The translations under genes were made by a program, and so were the position numbers. Of a stretch of DNA of 64,000 nucleotides, positions 12,487 through 26,300 are shown in pieces; position 1 is the stretch's first letter, and each line of letters starts with the position of its first letter. The notes beneath the pieces were generated by a model. It was given only the letters and a program-made list of their open reading frames with translations. It did no database searches and was not told the DNA's origin. The stretch comes from Xiphophorus maculatus. Lineage: Eukaryota > Chordata > Actinopteri > Cyprinodontiformes > Poeciliidae. The stretch spans positions 8,655,015 through 8,719,014 of the forward strand of contig NC_036461.1 of the NCBI RefSeq assembly GCF_002775205.1. Reading direction: 5' to 3'.

Positions 12487-15025
12487 TGTGTTCAGAGCCT
12501 GGGGTGCAGAGGAGAAGACCTGTGGATGCTGGAGACCAGGGGAGCTGCAGGAAAGACGCAGAGTGGGTGCGATGCTCACTCAGGGCTGTCCCCTCATCTG
12601 ATTACAGTATATAAAGACATAAGGGCTTGGCATGGAGCCACATCTGGAGCAGCCATCCACCAATCCTGTGCCGGTACATCCCAACTCCATCAGGAGTCCC
12701 CAACCCTCCCCCTCCCTGAGAGCAGAGCTGAGGACTCTACCTGCTTACCAAGCTGTATTTCCCTCTTTTTTTTATTTTTTTATATGAAGCATTACTGTTG
12801 GCTGCATTTTCTTCTGCTCATACTTACTGACTGCACTGAAGCCAAAGAAAATCGCCATATGAAAGGGGAAGGGGTTTCTCAAGGTGTAAAAAATTAATTG
12901 CTCTCACTGATAAAGTCAAAAGAAATGGTCTTAAAATACTTAATGCCTGCAGAAATTCCTTCACGCTGTTATGTTTTGAACTTTTGTAATTTCATAAGTG
13001 CTTAATTTTTGCTTAAATTATATGTGATGTATTTTTCCTGGCTGATATAAAAGCAAAGCTGATTGCTTCCACATTTATACAAATTAGCAGCACCAATGTT
13101 AGTCTTTTAAAATGTGCACACATATTGGGATTATGAATTCATTTCTTGTGGCTTGTGGAGAAATTTCTCTGAAAGACCACAGCTGAGCTTTTTTAGTGAT
13201 GTATTTTTATATTATTGGGGGTTTTTGAATGTGGCTCACTGCTCAGGGAGGCATTGTCCAGGGGCGCCACAAGACATTAAAAAAAAAGTAATTTCTCTGT
13301 TAAACAAGTTTTCTAAAGTGAAATCCCCACCATCAGGATTGTGTGTGGTAAGAGCACTTTAAAAACATTACTGCTAAGTTGATGAGTTGATAAGTTGATT
13401 ACTGCTAAGATTGCATTTTTATTCAGATTCTTTAAAATACAGTTTATCATAGTATGTACAAATAATATTCTTGTCTTACCAAAATAAAACAAATCAAAAA
13501 GAAATTTGATTTTTTTTTTTGGTTGTTGTCTGAAAAATTGATGGAAACTAACATCAACAATCATTTTTCTTTAGTTCTTAATGTTTCTGATCATTTATAT
13601 AATTTAAAAAGGGTGTTTTTTACTTTACAAATGTCTTCATCATGCAAAAAGAGAAGAAGAAAAAGACCTAAGATGTTGAAGCGACTATATGTAAGGCCTG
13701 CTTTATGCTATATTCAAGAACAAACAAAAAAATAGGCACAGAGTATGAGCTTAAAGCTTTTAATTTTAATGAATGAGGTGGGGAGGGTTAGATCTGAGGC
13801 AGGAGAATGACATCATCTTTTTCAAATGCAAGAAAATCCCACTGATTTAAACTCGTCATCTAATTTGGGCTTTGGAGCTTTCTTTGAAAATGCATAAAAT
13901 ATAATGTTTACAAAACTAAAACAACAACTTTAAGGCTAATGCTCTAATGAGCAAGTTGTGCAGCATGAATCACCACCAAAAAATCCTTAACCTTCTTTTT
14001 ACAATCCATTGCAGCTATTTCTTCAACTTTCAAAACTGCAAATTCAACCTGCTCTCTCCAGTGGGCATAAAAGTTACAAGAATGTTACAGCAATCATCTC
14101 ACTCCTACTCATCTCTGTGTTAACCACAGGGTTTACAAGGGAAAAATGTTTAGGCTGCGAGGCACATTTCAAGAGAGAATGCATGAAAAGCACGAGTAGC
14201 TATTTCTCCAGTTTAGGTGGGAGTTTGGCATGGCACAAGCTAATTCTGTCCCTCTCAAGCACAGCTCGTTGTAGCAGGATGCAGATGCATCAAGTATGCT
14301 TCACACCAGTGCAAAAGGTCCTCATATGAAGTGAAATTTGTGCACTGTGCAGAAATATGACAAAATAGAGATCACTGGTAAACTGACCCTGTCTCAACCC
14401 TGCTCTCCTTTCAGCTCCAGCAACAACTTTGCCAGAAATGATGCTGTTCGCATGAGATGCCGGGAGGGTATGAGGAGGGCAAGTGTGCTGTTAGAGAGCA
14501 GGAACTCCACGGTGAGGACAATGTGGGGAGGGTGGGGCCTGGCAGCACTGTTCGCCCATCATGCCATTCCACTCCCTGGACACTCAACTGTGCAAAGCAC
14601 TGTTCCAACACTGTAATTTAGACTAAAAATATTGGACTTTCTTTCCTCCTTCCTTTTTAGTAAATACTGCGGCTACTTTTTTCAATCTTGCGGTTTACCA
14701 GAATGGTCGTTTGCCCCTATCAAAGTGTGCATGTGCAGAACTTCTTGCTGTCTTGCGCTGGTGGATGTCTTGGTTTTCCAGTTGTGTGAGGGGAGATTAA
14801 TAAAAGCCAAAAATGAAAATATTCTGTGAGGATTTACTGAGCTCTTGGTCATGTGAGCTCATTTTAAAACCATTTAAAGTATGTTCAGACAGATCCTATG
14901 TGTCATGCTGCGAGTAATATTTGTAATGTGCAATATTTGGACAGCCATAATCCACTTAAGTACAGTCAGGGTTTCTGTGGTGAATCACACACACCTACGT
15001 TCATTTTGCAACTGTAAAACGATAC

Positions 15026-15048
15026 TGCAGCAGCAGCAGCAGCAGCAA
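15026..15048. repeat. CAG trinucleotide repeat
   Basis: About seven CAG units in intergenic DNA. The frame reading it as poly-Gln has no other support. Confidence 0.9.
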
Positions 15049-16084
15049 TATCTCTCTAAATCAGATATCCAATCAAACAAAAGCAACTTATATTTACTCA
15101 AAGATATTGTAAATTTAATGCTGAAAAGTCTTGTTGAGATGGCGAAATATGCACTGCTGTGTGAGCTTATGCCTAAGACATGACACAGCACATTATACAC
15201 ACACACACACAGTGTAAAACAAGCATTCGTTTCAAGGTCTGGTATTTCGTTTCAAGTTAACTGAAACCGTAAAGCACGAGAAGGGACCCCAGCTTTGTAA
15301 TCTACACTCTGCTATATATCATTAATATGCTGCAATGTTGCCCTCAGGAATGCCATGTTTGTGGGTGTCCTACCCCAACAAGTCCATTGAAGAGACCCAA
15401 ACCTTGTCATTATAATTCCAGTGATAATGACAGCTTTGAAAAGCTCCGGGTTATTTCAGTTTTCTCTCCTCACTGTCATAGTAATTACCTTTAAATTTAG
15501 TCTTCAAACTCTCGTCGTGATGCCAGAGCGCAGAGCGACCCTATATGATTCAGTTTACAGTAGCTACACCCAACATGCTCTCAGTTTCTACCTCTTTTTG
15601 TGCGTGTGTGTTTGATAAATAATCAACTCTGGACATTCAGGCTCCAGCCTGCAGGATCCTGAACACGATGACGGAGAAAATCCAGCGGTTTTCAGCCTGA
15701 ATTATAACCTGCCTTGACATTGTTTCTGTTGGAAGAGCTTCCTCAAAGATGTGAGCAAACTATCTCAGCGGTTTTCCCATAACTGCAGCAGAAAACAACG
15801 GCAGAGATGGCAGTGGAAAAACACATAGTTCTTTTTAGGACAACATGAACAATACTGCAGATAGGAGCCAAATGTACCTCATGTCAACTTGTGGGAAAAG
15901 ATCATGTGCAAACAGATCCTGTGTGATAGAGCCCGGCGTGGGAAAACTGTAATTACATGACGAGTGACATACTCAGTCAGTCGGCTGCTCAAGGGAACAT
16001 GCATCTGAGTCTCGTGATGCACACTGATTAGTTTATTGATTTATTCACTCATTCTTCTAAAGCAGAAACACTGCAATACATTCG

Positions 16085-16450
16085 AGTGCAGGTAATTCAT
16101 TTGAGTAATTCGATTCAAAGAGTGAAAGAAGGAAGGCTTTATAAACACGTCCCATGTCCTATGGGAAAGACTCTGGATGGACATTGTCCAAAAGGCAGTC
16201 ATTGATATTGATGGTGGTGCAGTAAGACTAAAGAAGCTGAATGTATCCAAGTGTATTAATGGAAAATTTAGTGGAAGGAAAAAAGACTGGTAGGTGCTCA
16301 ACAGGGATACCCTTAAGAGGATTGTGAAGCAAAGACCATTCAAGATTTTAGGGGAAAATTGACAGGCTTGTGATTTTTTTCTTAGTTTACAGCTAATGAA
16401 AAAAAACATCAAAATGACCTTCCAAAAAAACATAAAACAATTTCCTTTTT
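16085..16450 (+). mobile_element. Tc1-like transposon 5' fragment (same family as 4385-5115)
   Basis: Contains pieces of the DNA-binding half of the transposase: GAAGCTGAATGTATCCAAGT, TTAATGGAAAATTTAGTGGA, CAACAGGGATACCCTTAAGA. It ends near a TAGCTAATGAAAA-like terminal region. Nonfunctional. Intergenic between ENTPD5 and BBOF1. Confidence 0.65.
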
Positions 16451-17378
16451 GTCATTAGCTAAATGGATGCAAATTTAAGAAGCATGAGGTAAGAAACCAA
16501 ATATTTTTATTATCTGTTTAATAATTTCTATAACAACTTTTATGCCTAAAAAAATAGAAGAATGTAAAACCACACAGACAGGCACCTGTTGTTGTCGACC
16601 CAGTCATAGCCACAACAACACAGAATCATGTTTGGTGCAAAACAAGAGAGATTCAAGAAAGAAACACCCTTAAAACAACATCATAATTATTCTGTTGTCC
16701 AAGACTCACCAAAAGAATAAAAAATCAATGACAAAACCTTGTAGGCATGATTGAAATTCAGGCATTATGCAGTTAGCACAAGTTAAGGACTTGCCACAAA
16801 ACATTACATGTTTCTCACTTATTGTTGATGGTGGGAACACTGAAACAACAAGTGAAATTATTGCTTGTATCATTACAGCCATTTACATGTCATAATATTT
16901 AATAGAAGAAATAGAAAATATTTTATTTCAGTACTAAATCTGTGCTATAAAGATTTGTCTGCATCCCAGCAACTGGCAAAAACGTTTTTGTTGGGGGAAA
17001 AAAAGAACATTCTATAAAAGAACATCAAGAACCTGTTTTGTTTCTTTTTTTATTCATTTTGGGATTTTTTTTTCTTCTTTTGGTGAGCCACTATATGCTC
17101 CTCAATGACCTAGAAACCTACTTCACTCACGATAGCTTTGTGAGCTAGAAACCACAGCAACAATGGAGCCGCTTTTAACTTTTCCTTTTGATCTTTTTTT
17201 GCTCTTCATCTGATGAATGATCATATAACCAAAAACTGCAATGTTTGCTTCCATTTTTTTTTTTTACCAAAAACTGGGTTAACAACTTTTAATTTATTAT
17301 GTATTTAATCGTAGACAATGAAAGCTACCCAGGCTAAAATTAGATCTCAAGCTATGAAAACCATAATAAATTAAATCT

Positions 17379-17406
17379 ATTATTATTATTATTATTATTA
17401 TTATTT
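17379..17406. repeat. ATT trinucleotide microsatellite
   Basis: About nine TAT/ATT units, intergenic. Confidence 0.9.
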
Positions 17407-17454
17407 ACATTCAGTAAAATCTTTCAATTAGTGCTGCTAAATGTTCAAAAACAG

Positions 17455-18065
17455 GGATGTCCAAAGTGCAGTCCGTGTGCCATTTGTGGCCCTTTCAATA
17501 ATTCTGCGCGGCCTGAATCTGATCCTCAAATAACAGGTGCTGAAGCTGATTTTTAAAGTCAAATTTTCATCTGCTTAAATAGAAAATGTCAGGTACAACA
17601 TGTCTGTTTTTAAAGTATGTTTCTGTTTCATAATGCGGTCAGTAGGGCCACAAAAGGTTTTCCTAAAATAGATATATGGGCTCACTCATTCATTAACTTT
17701 GGCTAAATACAGGGAGAAAAAACTCCTCATTTTTGTTGCTGCAAAATACTAAAAATGTCTTCTAGACTGGTCATCAACCTTTTCAGTTCAAAGAGCCAGA
17801 TGTTATATTTACTGAATGAAAAAAGTGTATATTATCCTGAAAGTTAAGACAATTGCAATTATATTTATTTTAGAAAAAAAAATTGAATGATGTTGGCAGA
17901 GTGACTCCTGATTTCTGCTAGTAAGGAAATTAAAGATACATAGGTACCCCACATAAAGGTTTCAGGATGAAAAAAAACAATTAAATTGCTTTCAAAAGCT
18001 TTCTTCTATCTGGGCACTTCTGTTGTGGTAGAGCCAAAAAGCCACATGTGGCTCTGGGTTTGCAT
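17455..18065. mobile_element. hAT-like repeat debris between ENTPD5 and BBOF1
   Basis: Two blocks. One at 17455-17540 begins GGGATGTCCAAAGTGCAGTC. The other, 17765-18060, begins ACTGGTCATCAACCTTTTCA and ends AAAGCCACATGTGGCTCTGG. Both are typical hAT-derived non-autonomous element ends. Boundaries uncertain. Confidence 0.5.
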
Positions 18066-18800
18066 ATCCAATTTTTAGACCAACAAAATCCAAAACACTT
18101 GACCCTAAAAGTTAGAAACCGGACCACTTATCTTTTATTGAGACAAACATTTTACGTGCTATAAAATATTACCCTTCAAATTTATTGCTGAGCAGGTAAA
18201 AAGAAATTCAATCACAAGAGAATAAGTTTGTGTTTTAGATTTGAAATTGTTGATTTTGGCCCATGGTGTAATAGGTTGAGCTTTTATCCATATTAATGAA
18301 GATGTATGTATATATTTATGAATGCTTGTATATTTATTATCTTGTGTGGACAAAGATAGATGTTAATTTGTGCAACAAATTCTTGGTTTTAAAACATTGT
18401 GGTTGTCTGTTGTATGATCATTCTACCATAAAAAAAGAGCAGTTCACATAAATAAATAAAAATCCAAAATAAATTTTCCATTCATGTTCAAAGCAAATCT
18501 AATGTATAGATAGAGGGGATTTGCGTCATTTCCATATGTGTGACAAAACTATTATGAAGTCATCTTATATTATATCTATTATGTTAACACAATCTTGTCA
18601 TGAACCTTAAATTTCTATGTTTTATGATTGGTCTGATGTAATATTCTGTTCTTAAATGTAGTGTTATCTTTAACTGTCATGAGAAAACGTTCTCATATAA
18701 CCAAAACAAAAGCTTGAAAACATCAATCTGTGGGTAATTTATATCATGTATTTCACTTATTAAATGTGACATATATTTATAGCCTTTAGTCAAAAGTTAA

Positions 18801-19205
18801 ATGTATGAAATGAAGCCTAGGCGCAAATTCAAACTGGAAGACTCTTTAGCCCCACCTGCATCATCCAGTCGGCGCGTCCCGCTCATCACCACCGACCTAT
18901 CAACGCTGGACCAAGACACGTCACGTCCAATCACCGACCAAGGCCCAGTTGATAAGGACCTCCATCCATGGCATCTTCCGCTTTCCAGCTGCGCTCAACC
19001 CTCCTCCACCCCTTCTCCACCTCCACTCTTCAGGCTCCCATCCTTCACCGACCTCCACCACCAGTGTCGGGTCCCGGGGGATGACATTCCTAACCTTCAT
19101 CGGGAATGCTCATCCGAGCTGATCGCAATTCACAGCTCAATGTCCTCAGCCGGGGCCCGAGCGCCAAAGAACTTTAAATTCATGCATGTCAATAAACCTT
19201 TTTAA
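18801..19205 (+). other. Orphan GC-rich open frame, 134 codons, unrecognised
   Basis: A 405-bp frame that is much richer in G+C and in CpG than the AT-rich intergenic DNA on both sides. The translation is rich in Ser, Pro and Thr with no motif I recognise; it ends ...KNFKFMHVNKPF, and an AATAAA overlaps the final codons. No splice sites or homologue are evident. It may be a tail fragment of an unclassified mobile element, an exapted piece, or chance. The composition jump is the only firm observation. Confidence 0.3.
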
Positions 19206-19718
19206 TCGCTGTTTTTCCGTCTGAGTCTCTCCAGATTGAACTTCACCTGTTTGAAACTGCATTACATAAGTAAAATTAAATTAAATTAGGAGTAAAAAGG
19301 TGGGATTATCCATGCTTCAAGAAGGTGTCTGTTGAACTTAGCCAATCAAGTGTTAGAGAGTATTTTAATGAGCAAAACTTTACCTGTTTTTTTTACTCAT
19401 GCATATGAATCACGTTATAATAAAAGAATACATATTATGTATCTCCTATATTGGATTCAAAATTAATTATTAGATTTCACTTGGAATTATTTAATTACGT
19501 ATCAAATTGTGTATTGACACACTTAAATGATAATGGATTTATTATTGTGCATGTGAATTTGAGCTAATATCCAGTGATTTGTTTCTTATTTACTGGACTG
19601 AGACACTACCAGGACACCCTGCATAATTTATTAAGAGTCACCATAGCCACAGCCCAACAAATAGGTCAACTTACAGCAGCCATTGTTCACTACCAGCAGG
19701 TACCAGGTACCATCAGTC

Positions 19719-20254
19719 ATGCCTACAACTAAAACCTCCAAATCTAAGCGGGAGAAACGCGGGTAAGTGCGGTTATTTGCTGCATTTACGTGCAAATAGG
19801 AAATAATAAGCCCCATTGCGGGTTTTATTCTGTCACAGCAAAGGAAAGAAAAGCTCCAAACATGAGCCAAAAGCCGAGAAGGAGCCGGACCTGGAGACGG
19901 CCAGAGCCAACGCTGCGTTGTGGGAACTGAAACTGAAGATTACCGAGCAGGATCTGTCCGACTACCGGGGCGCCCACCATAACATGGCCCGCATGAACGA
20001 GCAGCTCACCAATCAGCTGTTCCGCTGTGAGCAGAACACAGTGGACATGACTGGGTATTGGCAGAAAGAAGTAGAGGCCAGGGAGGAGAAGGTCAGGAGG
20101 CGATAAGACGCATATAAATTAACAGATTGTAATGTAAATCTGAAGTGAAATTCTAATCTCACAGATCAGGATGCTTGAAGACAAACTTAGAAAACAAGAG
20201 GCCATTGCACTTCTAGAGAGAAACAAACAGGTTGGTGTAAAGCATTGATTTTTG

Positions 20255-20320
<66 letters not shown>

Positions 20321-23300
20321 GGCATAAAATGTTATCCAATTAAGTGCATGAATTTGTAAAATTCAAACTAGTATAAGTGTGAATGGGTGAATGACTGAAT
20401 GTAGTGTTTTGATTTTCTCTGAACTACAGGCCATTCATCATTTTTAACAATAATAATATTTAAAATTGTACTAAAATATGATTTGTATACTAGGATTTGA
20501 GCTCTCAAAGGACATGCCCCTGGTCTGTGGTGTACTGAATCTGGGGCCAAGGACATGTTGTCCTCATGTGTACTACTGGACTTTCTGACTGGAATACATT
20601 GGTTAATCTGGATTGGGAACAGTGTCTCCCAAAACACTGGACTGATCACTGATGTCCCCCAGGGTTGTGTGCTCAGTCCACTAATGTTGCTTCTGGTTAA
20701 TTACTGTGCAGAAGCACTATTTTAAAATCATTTTGGAATAAACAAGAGTAGAAAAGCACAGAAAGGTCTTTGAGTTCTGGTACATGGTTAAGCCAACATC
20801 TGGATTAATGTTATTCTTTCACCATGCTGTTGCTACATATTATTAGGTAAAGGGAGGGTTTGGAAAAGCATGCATAGCATTCCTATACTTAGTATTTGAG
20901 AAATATATTGTGTTTTATTATTATTTATTATTTTTAATATTATTTTCAGCTTTAAAAAATATGGATACCAAAATTACGGTGGAGGCCAACTTAGATTGGT
21001 CGCATCTTTTCTTATTTTTGTTGGAAGGTGTGTCGCAATATCATTCAAATTTTTCCCAGTTTTATTTTCTATTGTAATCAATCATGATTGATGTTTATCT
21101 AAAAAAAACACACATATCTCCAAACACTGCATGTTAAAAGTGGTTTCCATTCCAGGAGCTGCCGTTGGTCGGATTTACTGTGCACATCTTAAACCTGTAG
21201 CATGTCAAAAATGTGCTGCGCTGTCTGCTAACAGCTGATGTTGTGTGTAATTATGTTGACATTCGCCATGTTAAAAAAACAACAACCAAACAAAGGCACA
21301 ATAAAATAAAATAAAGACACAAAGCCTTGCATTCCAAGTGATAGTCTAATGTTATTTTAATCTACTCCACTAGCCACAGTGAAAAAGCATAATTTAAAAG
21401 TGCTTGGTCGGGAAAATACAGACACGCTGCTGGTCTTGATGTGTTAAGCAGACTTCCATTGTCACACAGGATCCTCAGTCTAGATTTTCCTCTGTAGGTT
21501 ACATAACGCACACCAAAGGAACTTATTTAGACTCATACCCTCTCTGACCTCTGTTTCCCACCATAAAAGCCCAAGCTTTTAAGCTCACATGACAAAGTCA
21601 AGTGACAGAAAAAATATTCTTTGGATGGCAGCTGTTTTCCATCTTCCAATTCTTACTTCGTGATAGTAAAACCGAACTTCAGAGGATGAAAAAGGACGCA
21701 TGGTCTGGACCAACTTAAAATGTATGAGTCTGTCACATATGTCCCCTTTTTATAAGAGTTGCAGTTGACTCCTAAAGATGAGACTTTGATGGCGCCTCAA
21801 ACTCTGCAAGGCGATAAAATGGTTGTATGTGAAAGCGACGAACATGCGAAGCGGTTTGGTTGGGCGAATAATTAGGGAAATGTTGATCACTTAACTTTAA
21901 AGCGGTGAATATTTTTGGAAACCTTACCATAGGATGGGTTACATAGGGGGAAAATTAGAAGATGCAGACCAGCTTGTGTAAATACTGCAGCGCTGATGTA
22001 GAGGAACGTTTAGAGAGTTATCTGAAGAATAACGATTAGGCTCCAAGCTGTAATCAGATGGTTGATAACCTCTCATTTAGTCGTCATGTCCATGTTTGTG
22101 GGCGCGCGTGTTTTCAGTCCCTCATGATTTTGGTCACTTTGTCACATTTTTTCTCAGACTGACTTCTCCACAGTAGCATCTTAAGAGATTTAAGATGAAT
22201 GCGAGAAAGTTGGGTTGTGAATTCTCTTTACTGTCTCCAATTTGCATCATTTAACACTGTATCAAACTTGATGGCAGTAATTCATTATATGTAACGGCTT
22301 TTGTTCTGTTTTGTCATGTCTGAAAAGGCTGAAGACTTCAAAGCGCTCCAGGATGAAATGAGGAAGATGGAGGAAAATGAAGCCAGGCTGGAGGAGGAAC
22401 TCAGTGATGTGAGGAGGTGGAAAACAGGATTAAATATTTTCAATTTGGAAGTCATCGTGATGAAACCGACATTTTTGTCTCTGCTTGTAGATGAGAAAAA
22501 GGATGGATTTTACACAGAAAGAGCATGAGGAAACGCTAAGGAAAACTGAGGACAGCTTCCAAAGGGATCAGGTTTAAACACTATAAAGAACTGTATTTTA
22601 TTATAATATTGTACTGAATATACAGTGCCTTTCAAACGTTTGCAAGTATTGAACTTTTACAACCACAAACATCTGAGTATTTTATTGAGATTTTTTGTAG
22701 CATCTTAATACAAACTAGTGGATATATGTATATATATCTAACCTGCTTCATCGTGATACCTCTAAATAAAATCTAATGCCAAAAGTGCCTACAGTTAAAA
22801 AAATAGCATACACCTGACAGCAGTTAAATCCAGGTGTTCTGTGAAGGCCTCACAGATTTTTTTAACAACATAATTGAGCAAACAGCATCATGAAGAGCGA
22901 GAAACACTGCAGACATGGGTCATGCAAAAGCATGCTTTGAAAACGTCATGGAGAATTATTCAATCTGTCATTTGAACATGGAAAGAGTTTGGCATAACTG
23001 CACTTCTACAGAGACCTGGATGTCCCTCTAAGCTCACAGGTCGGTCAAAGAAGTCATTAATCAGCAAAGCAGCCAAGACATCAGTGGTTAGTGTGGAGGA
23101 GCCTCAAAGAGGGAAAAACTATTAATTTTTCCACAAATCTGGTATTTATGGAAGTGTGGCAAGAAGAAAGTCATGAGAAGTTCAATATGTAGTTTACAAC
23201 AAGCCATGTAGGGGACGCAGCAAACATGTGAAAGAAAGTATTATGATCAAATAAGACTAAAATGTGTCTATTTGGGAAATACTATGTGTGGCATCTCCCT

Positions 23301-26300
23301 AAAAACATCATCCTCACCGTTAAACATGGCAGTGGCTGCATCATGCTGAGGGTATGCTTTTCTTCAGTTGGGACAAGGAACATGGTTAGACTTGACTGTT
23401 ATTACCGAAAAATACTTTAAATTGGGGCAGAGGGTCAAAATATTCTTTGGACCTTTTGCAATGGCTTATAAGATTTTTGGCTAAAAATGAAAATTAATAT
23501 TTTTGATATAATAATAAATGCAATTTTTGGCTATTTTTTCATGGAATGTATTGAATTACCACAACAAAATGACACCAAATGTACCAGTAGGTCCATTTTT
23601 CTTGTCATTAGGAGGGAATGACAAGGAAACGATTTATTGATATAATTTTCCTCGCAATATCGACATCCCATAGAATAAAATCTATCCATCCTCTTTTTGA
23701 GTTTTATGATTTCCTTTAAAAATAAATCTTCAGTTCTTTAAACATTACAACCAATTTTCCATTAAAATGATACATTTTCTTTTTAAGAAAACATCATGTC
23801 ACATATGCGGCTCTAAAGTTTTATTCAGTTGGACTGAGGGAAAAAAATTATTGTTAATCTGTCAGAACGGCCCAGTCAAAGATCAGACCTAAAGCCAATC
23901 ATTTGAAGCCACTTCATCCAATCTGACAAAAAGTTATTATGATGTTCAAAGCTGGTAAAAACTTATATCAAAACTGACTCTACAAAGTAGAGGGGAAGGG
24001 GGAGACATGCAAAGCTACACCACTCATTTCAGATTTTATAGAAAAAAAAACCTGAAAACCATTTATCATATGGCTGTTTTGCTGGTTGTAACGTGACAAA
24101 ATGCAAAGACATTCAAGGGAAATTAACACTTCTCCAAGACATTTTGCAAGGCGACATCTATACTTGTTGGATGAGAACAGACAGTGGCAAACCTCAAATA
24201 TCCCAAGTTACGTGAAGTTATGCAATTTTTTCCTGCAGGCAAGCCTAAAGGCAGAGATGAGGCTCATGTGCAATCAAGAGATAGCAAAGACGAAGCTGGA
24301 CCACCATGAAGCTATTGTGTGAGTGTGTTTTCACGGCTGTGATGCTGAATTTAAATCCTTTAAAATGCTCTACCAAGCAGAACGTGAAGAAAAAATAATT
24401 TCTGTGTAAATATGTGACCAGAATTAATGTTATTTTTTGGATTTGTCATGTTCATGACAGTGTATACTTCCTGAGTCAACTATCACATCTTCCTCCATCC
24501 CAGAAACGCCTGCAGGAAGCAGAGCATGTGTGGATGACCATAGTTTACTTTTGAGGCTATAGGTTGTGTGTCCTACTCTGGCGGTGATGTTTTCACAGCT
24601 CATGAAACATCAACGTTAAGCCTGGTGTGGCCCTGCCGCCGTGGTCTGACTGTCCATAATTGATTTAATTTTGAACCTCGAAGTTAAACAAACCAACTCT
24701 TTCCCATCCGGTTTTCAGAGAAGGACTTCTTCTAACCAAGAACAGAAATCTGTGACCCTAAAGTTAACATTTCTGTTTGATTTGGCCAAACCAACTCTAT
24801 GTGTAACATGCTGAGATAAAATCAGAAAGTAAAACAACGGGACAACAGGACTGATTCACAGGGTTTTTATGCAGCCTGGAAGCATTTGGAAAAGTATGGA
24901 ATTAGATTTATGTATTTTCCTGGTCTGGATAAATATAAAACTATAGAAAATGGAAACATGGCTTAAAGATTGTGTCCTTTTCCTTTTAGTGTCCTTGTCT
25001 TCATTATATCATCCCCAGCTCCCTTCCTCATATAGTTATTTCTGTCATGGCTTCTTTCTTTTGTCCTTTCTTTTTTGTCTGTCTTTCGTTCTATCCTTCC
25101 TTGTCTCCTCTCTTCTATCTTGTGTTCTCCCTCCCCTTCCTTCATTCTTCCCCACTTGCTTAAATCTGCCCTACTGTCTTCCTTGTGTCCTACTGTCCTG
25201 TTTTTCCTTTCTTGTGGCCTTGTTTTTTTCCCTTGTGTTTCCTTGTCCTCCTTCCTTTCTTGTGTTCTTCTTTCCTCCGTCCCTTCCTTTGTTTCCTACT
25301 TTGTGTCCTACCTTCCTGTGCTGTCTTCTCTTCTCTTTTTTTGTCTTGTGTTCTACCTCCTGTGACCTCATCTATCCTTCCTACCTTCTTTCCTTCTTTG
25401 TGTCCTTCTCCCTTCACTTCTCATCACATCCTTTTCATTTCTGTCTCCTACTCTCCTCCCTTGCATTCTTCCTTTTGTCACTTGCTAGCTCCCCCTTTCC
25501 TGTTTTACCCTTTTTGTGTCCTTCCTTCCTTTCCTTCCCTGGAAGGTTTTCTACCTTCCTCCTGTCCTACAATGTGGCCTCCTCTGTCCTCCTTCCCTAC
25601 TATCCTTTTTTATGTCCTCCCCTCCTTGTGTCTTCCCTTCTTTCACTGCCACCTCGCTTCCTCTTTTGTCTTCTCTGGAAAGTGTGAGGAAATGTAGTGT
25701 CTGCATCTTTATAGCTGGAAACAAATTTCTCAGTAGTCTTTTTTGCTTGATTTTTTCCTTTCCTTTAGGAAGATGGAAAGTGCGTTAACTTCTGCTTTCA
25801 AGGAGCGAGATCGGTTGAATGAAACACTGAAAACTACCATTCAAGAAGCAGAGGGCCTGAAGAAACTGACACATTCACTGGCGAAGGAAAAGCTCTCAGT
25901 CATGCTGGAGAAAGTATGTTTCACCCAAAAGACAGCAAACACCAATGTGACTTTTAAGTAGCGGTCCTTGGAAAGAGATCATTTATGCCCTGAAAGTAAT
26001 TTTCAGTTATGAAGGTGTTTGTTGGATCTGTCCAGAATATATTTCAGGTGGGGTTTTTTCCCCCTTATGTTGTTTATTTGTGCTGAGCCTGTGTATTTTG
26101 CTTGTGGTCCAACTCCCACCGACCTCCTGACTGCTCTCCAGGCTCTCAGTGGTCAGTGGTTGCGGCGAGTTTCCACTGGTGTTTGGGTTCTAATTGAATT
26201 ATCCTTTGGAGCTTTCTGGCACCTATTCGTTTGGATGAATAAGTATTGGGCACATTAATTTTACCTCTAATGATGACAGCAAATCACGAGGAGTAGATCC

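Larger units (their letters stand above)
12595..18800. other. Intergenic region between divergent ENTPD5 and BBOF1
   Basis: No exon was recognised. It holds AT-rich DNA, a CAG repeat, a short CA repeat at 15197-15211, Tc1-like and hAT-like debris (16085-16450, 17455-18065). Just upstream of the ENTPD5 start, CAGTATATAAAGAC at 12605-12618 offers a TATA-like element, about 120 bp from the ATG; its use is unproven. Confidence 0.6.

Noticed and set aside
12097-12897. Plus-strand frame of 266 codons
   Set aside because: It is antisense to the first ENTPD5 exon; the minus strand encodes a signal peptide and apyrase motif there, and the 21-bp repeat keeps other frames open.
15026-15048. CAG run as a polyglutamine gene or as a CRISPR-like array
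   Set aside because: A plain trinucleotide repeat in AT-rich intergenic DNA with no supporting exon, and no spacer structure.
16041-16433. Minus-strand frame of 130 codons
   Set aside because: Lies across a decayed Tc1-like fragment whose recognisable text reads on the plus strand.
18801-19205. Calling this frame a confirmed gene
   Set aside because: No homologue, splice structure or domain can be recognised; kept only as an unexplained open frame.
20254-20320. TA repeat as a regulatory or origin-like element
   Set aside because: Microsatellite with no other supporting feature.
24950-25687. Long plus-strand frame of 245 codons with hydrophobic, membrane-like translation
   Set aside because: It is the direct result of a C/T-rich low-complexity tract (Leu, Ser, Phe, Pro, Cys only) inside a BBOF1 intron; overlapping frames in the other phases are just as long.
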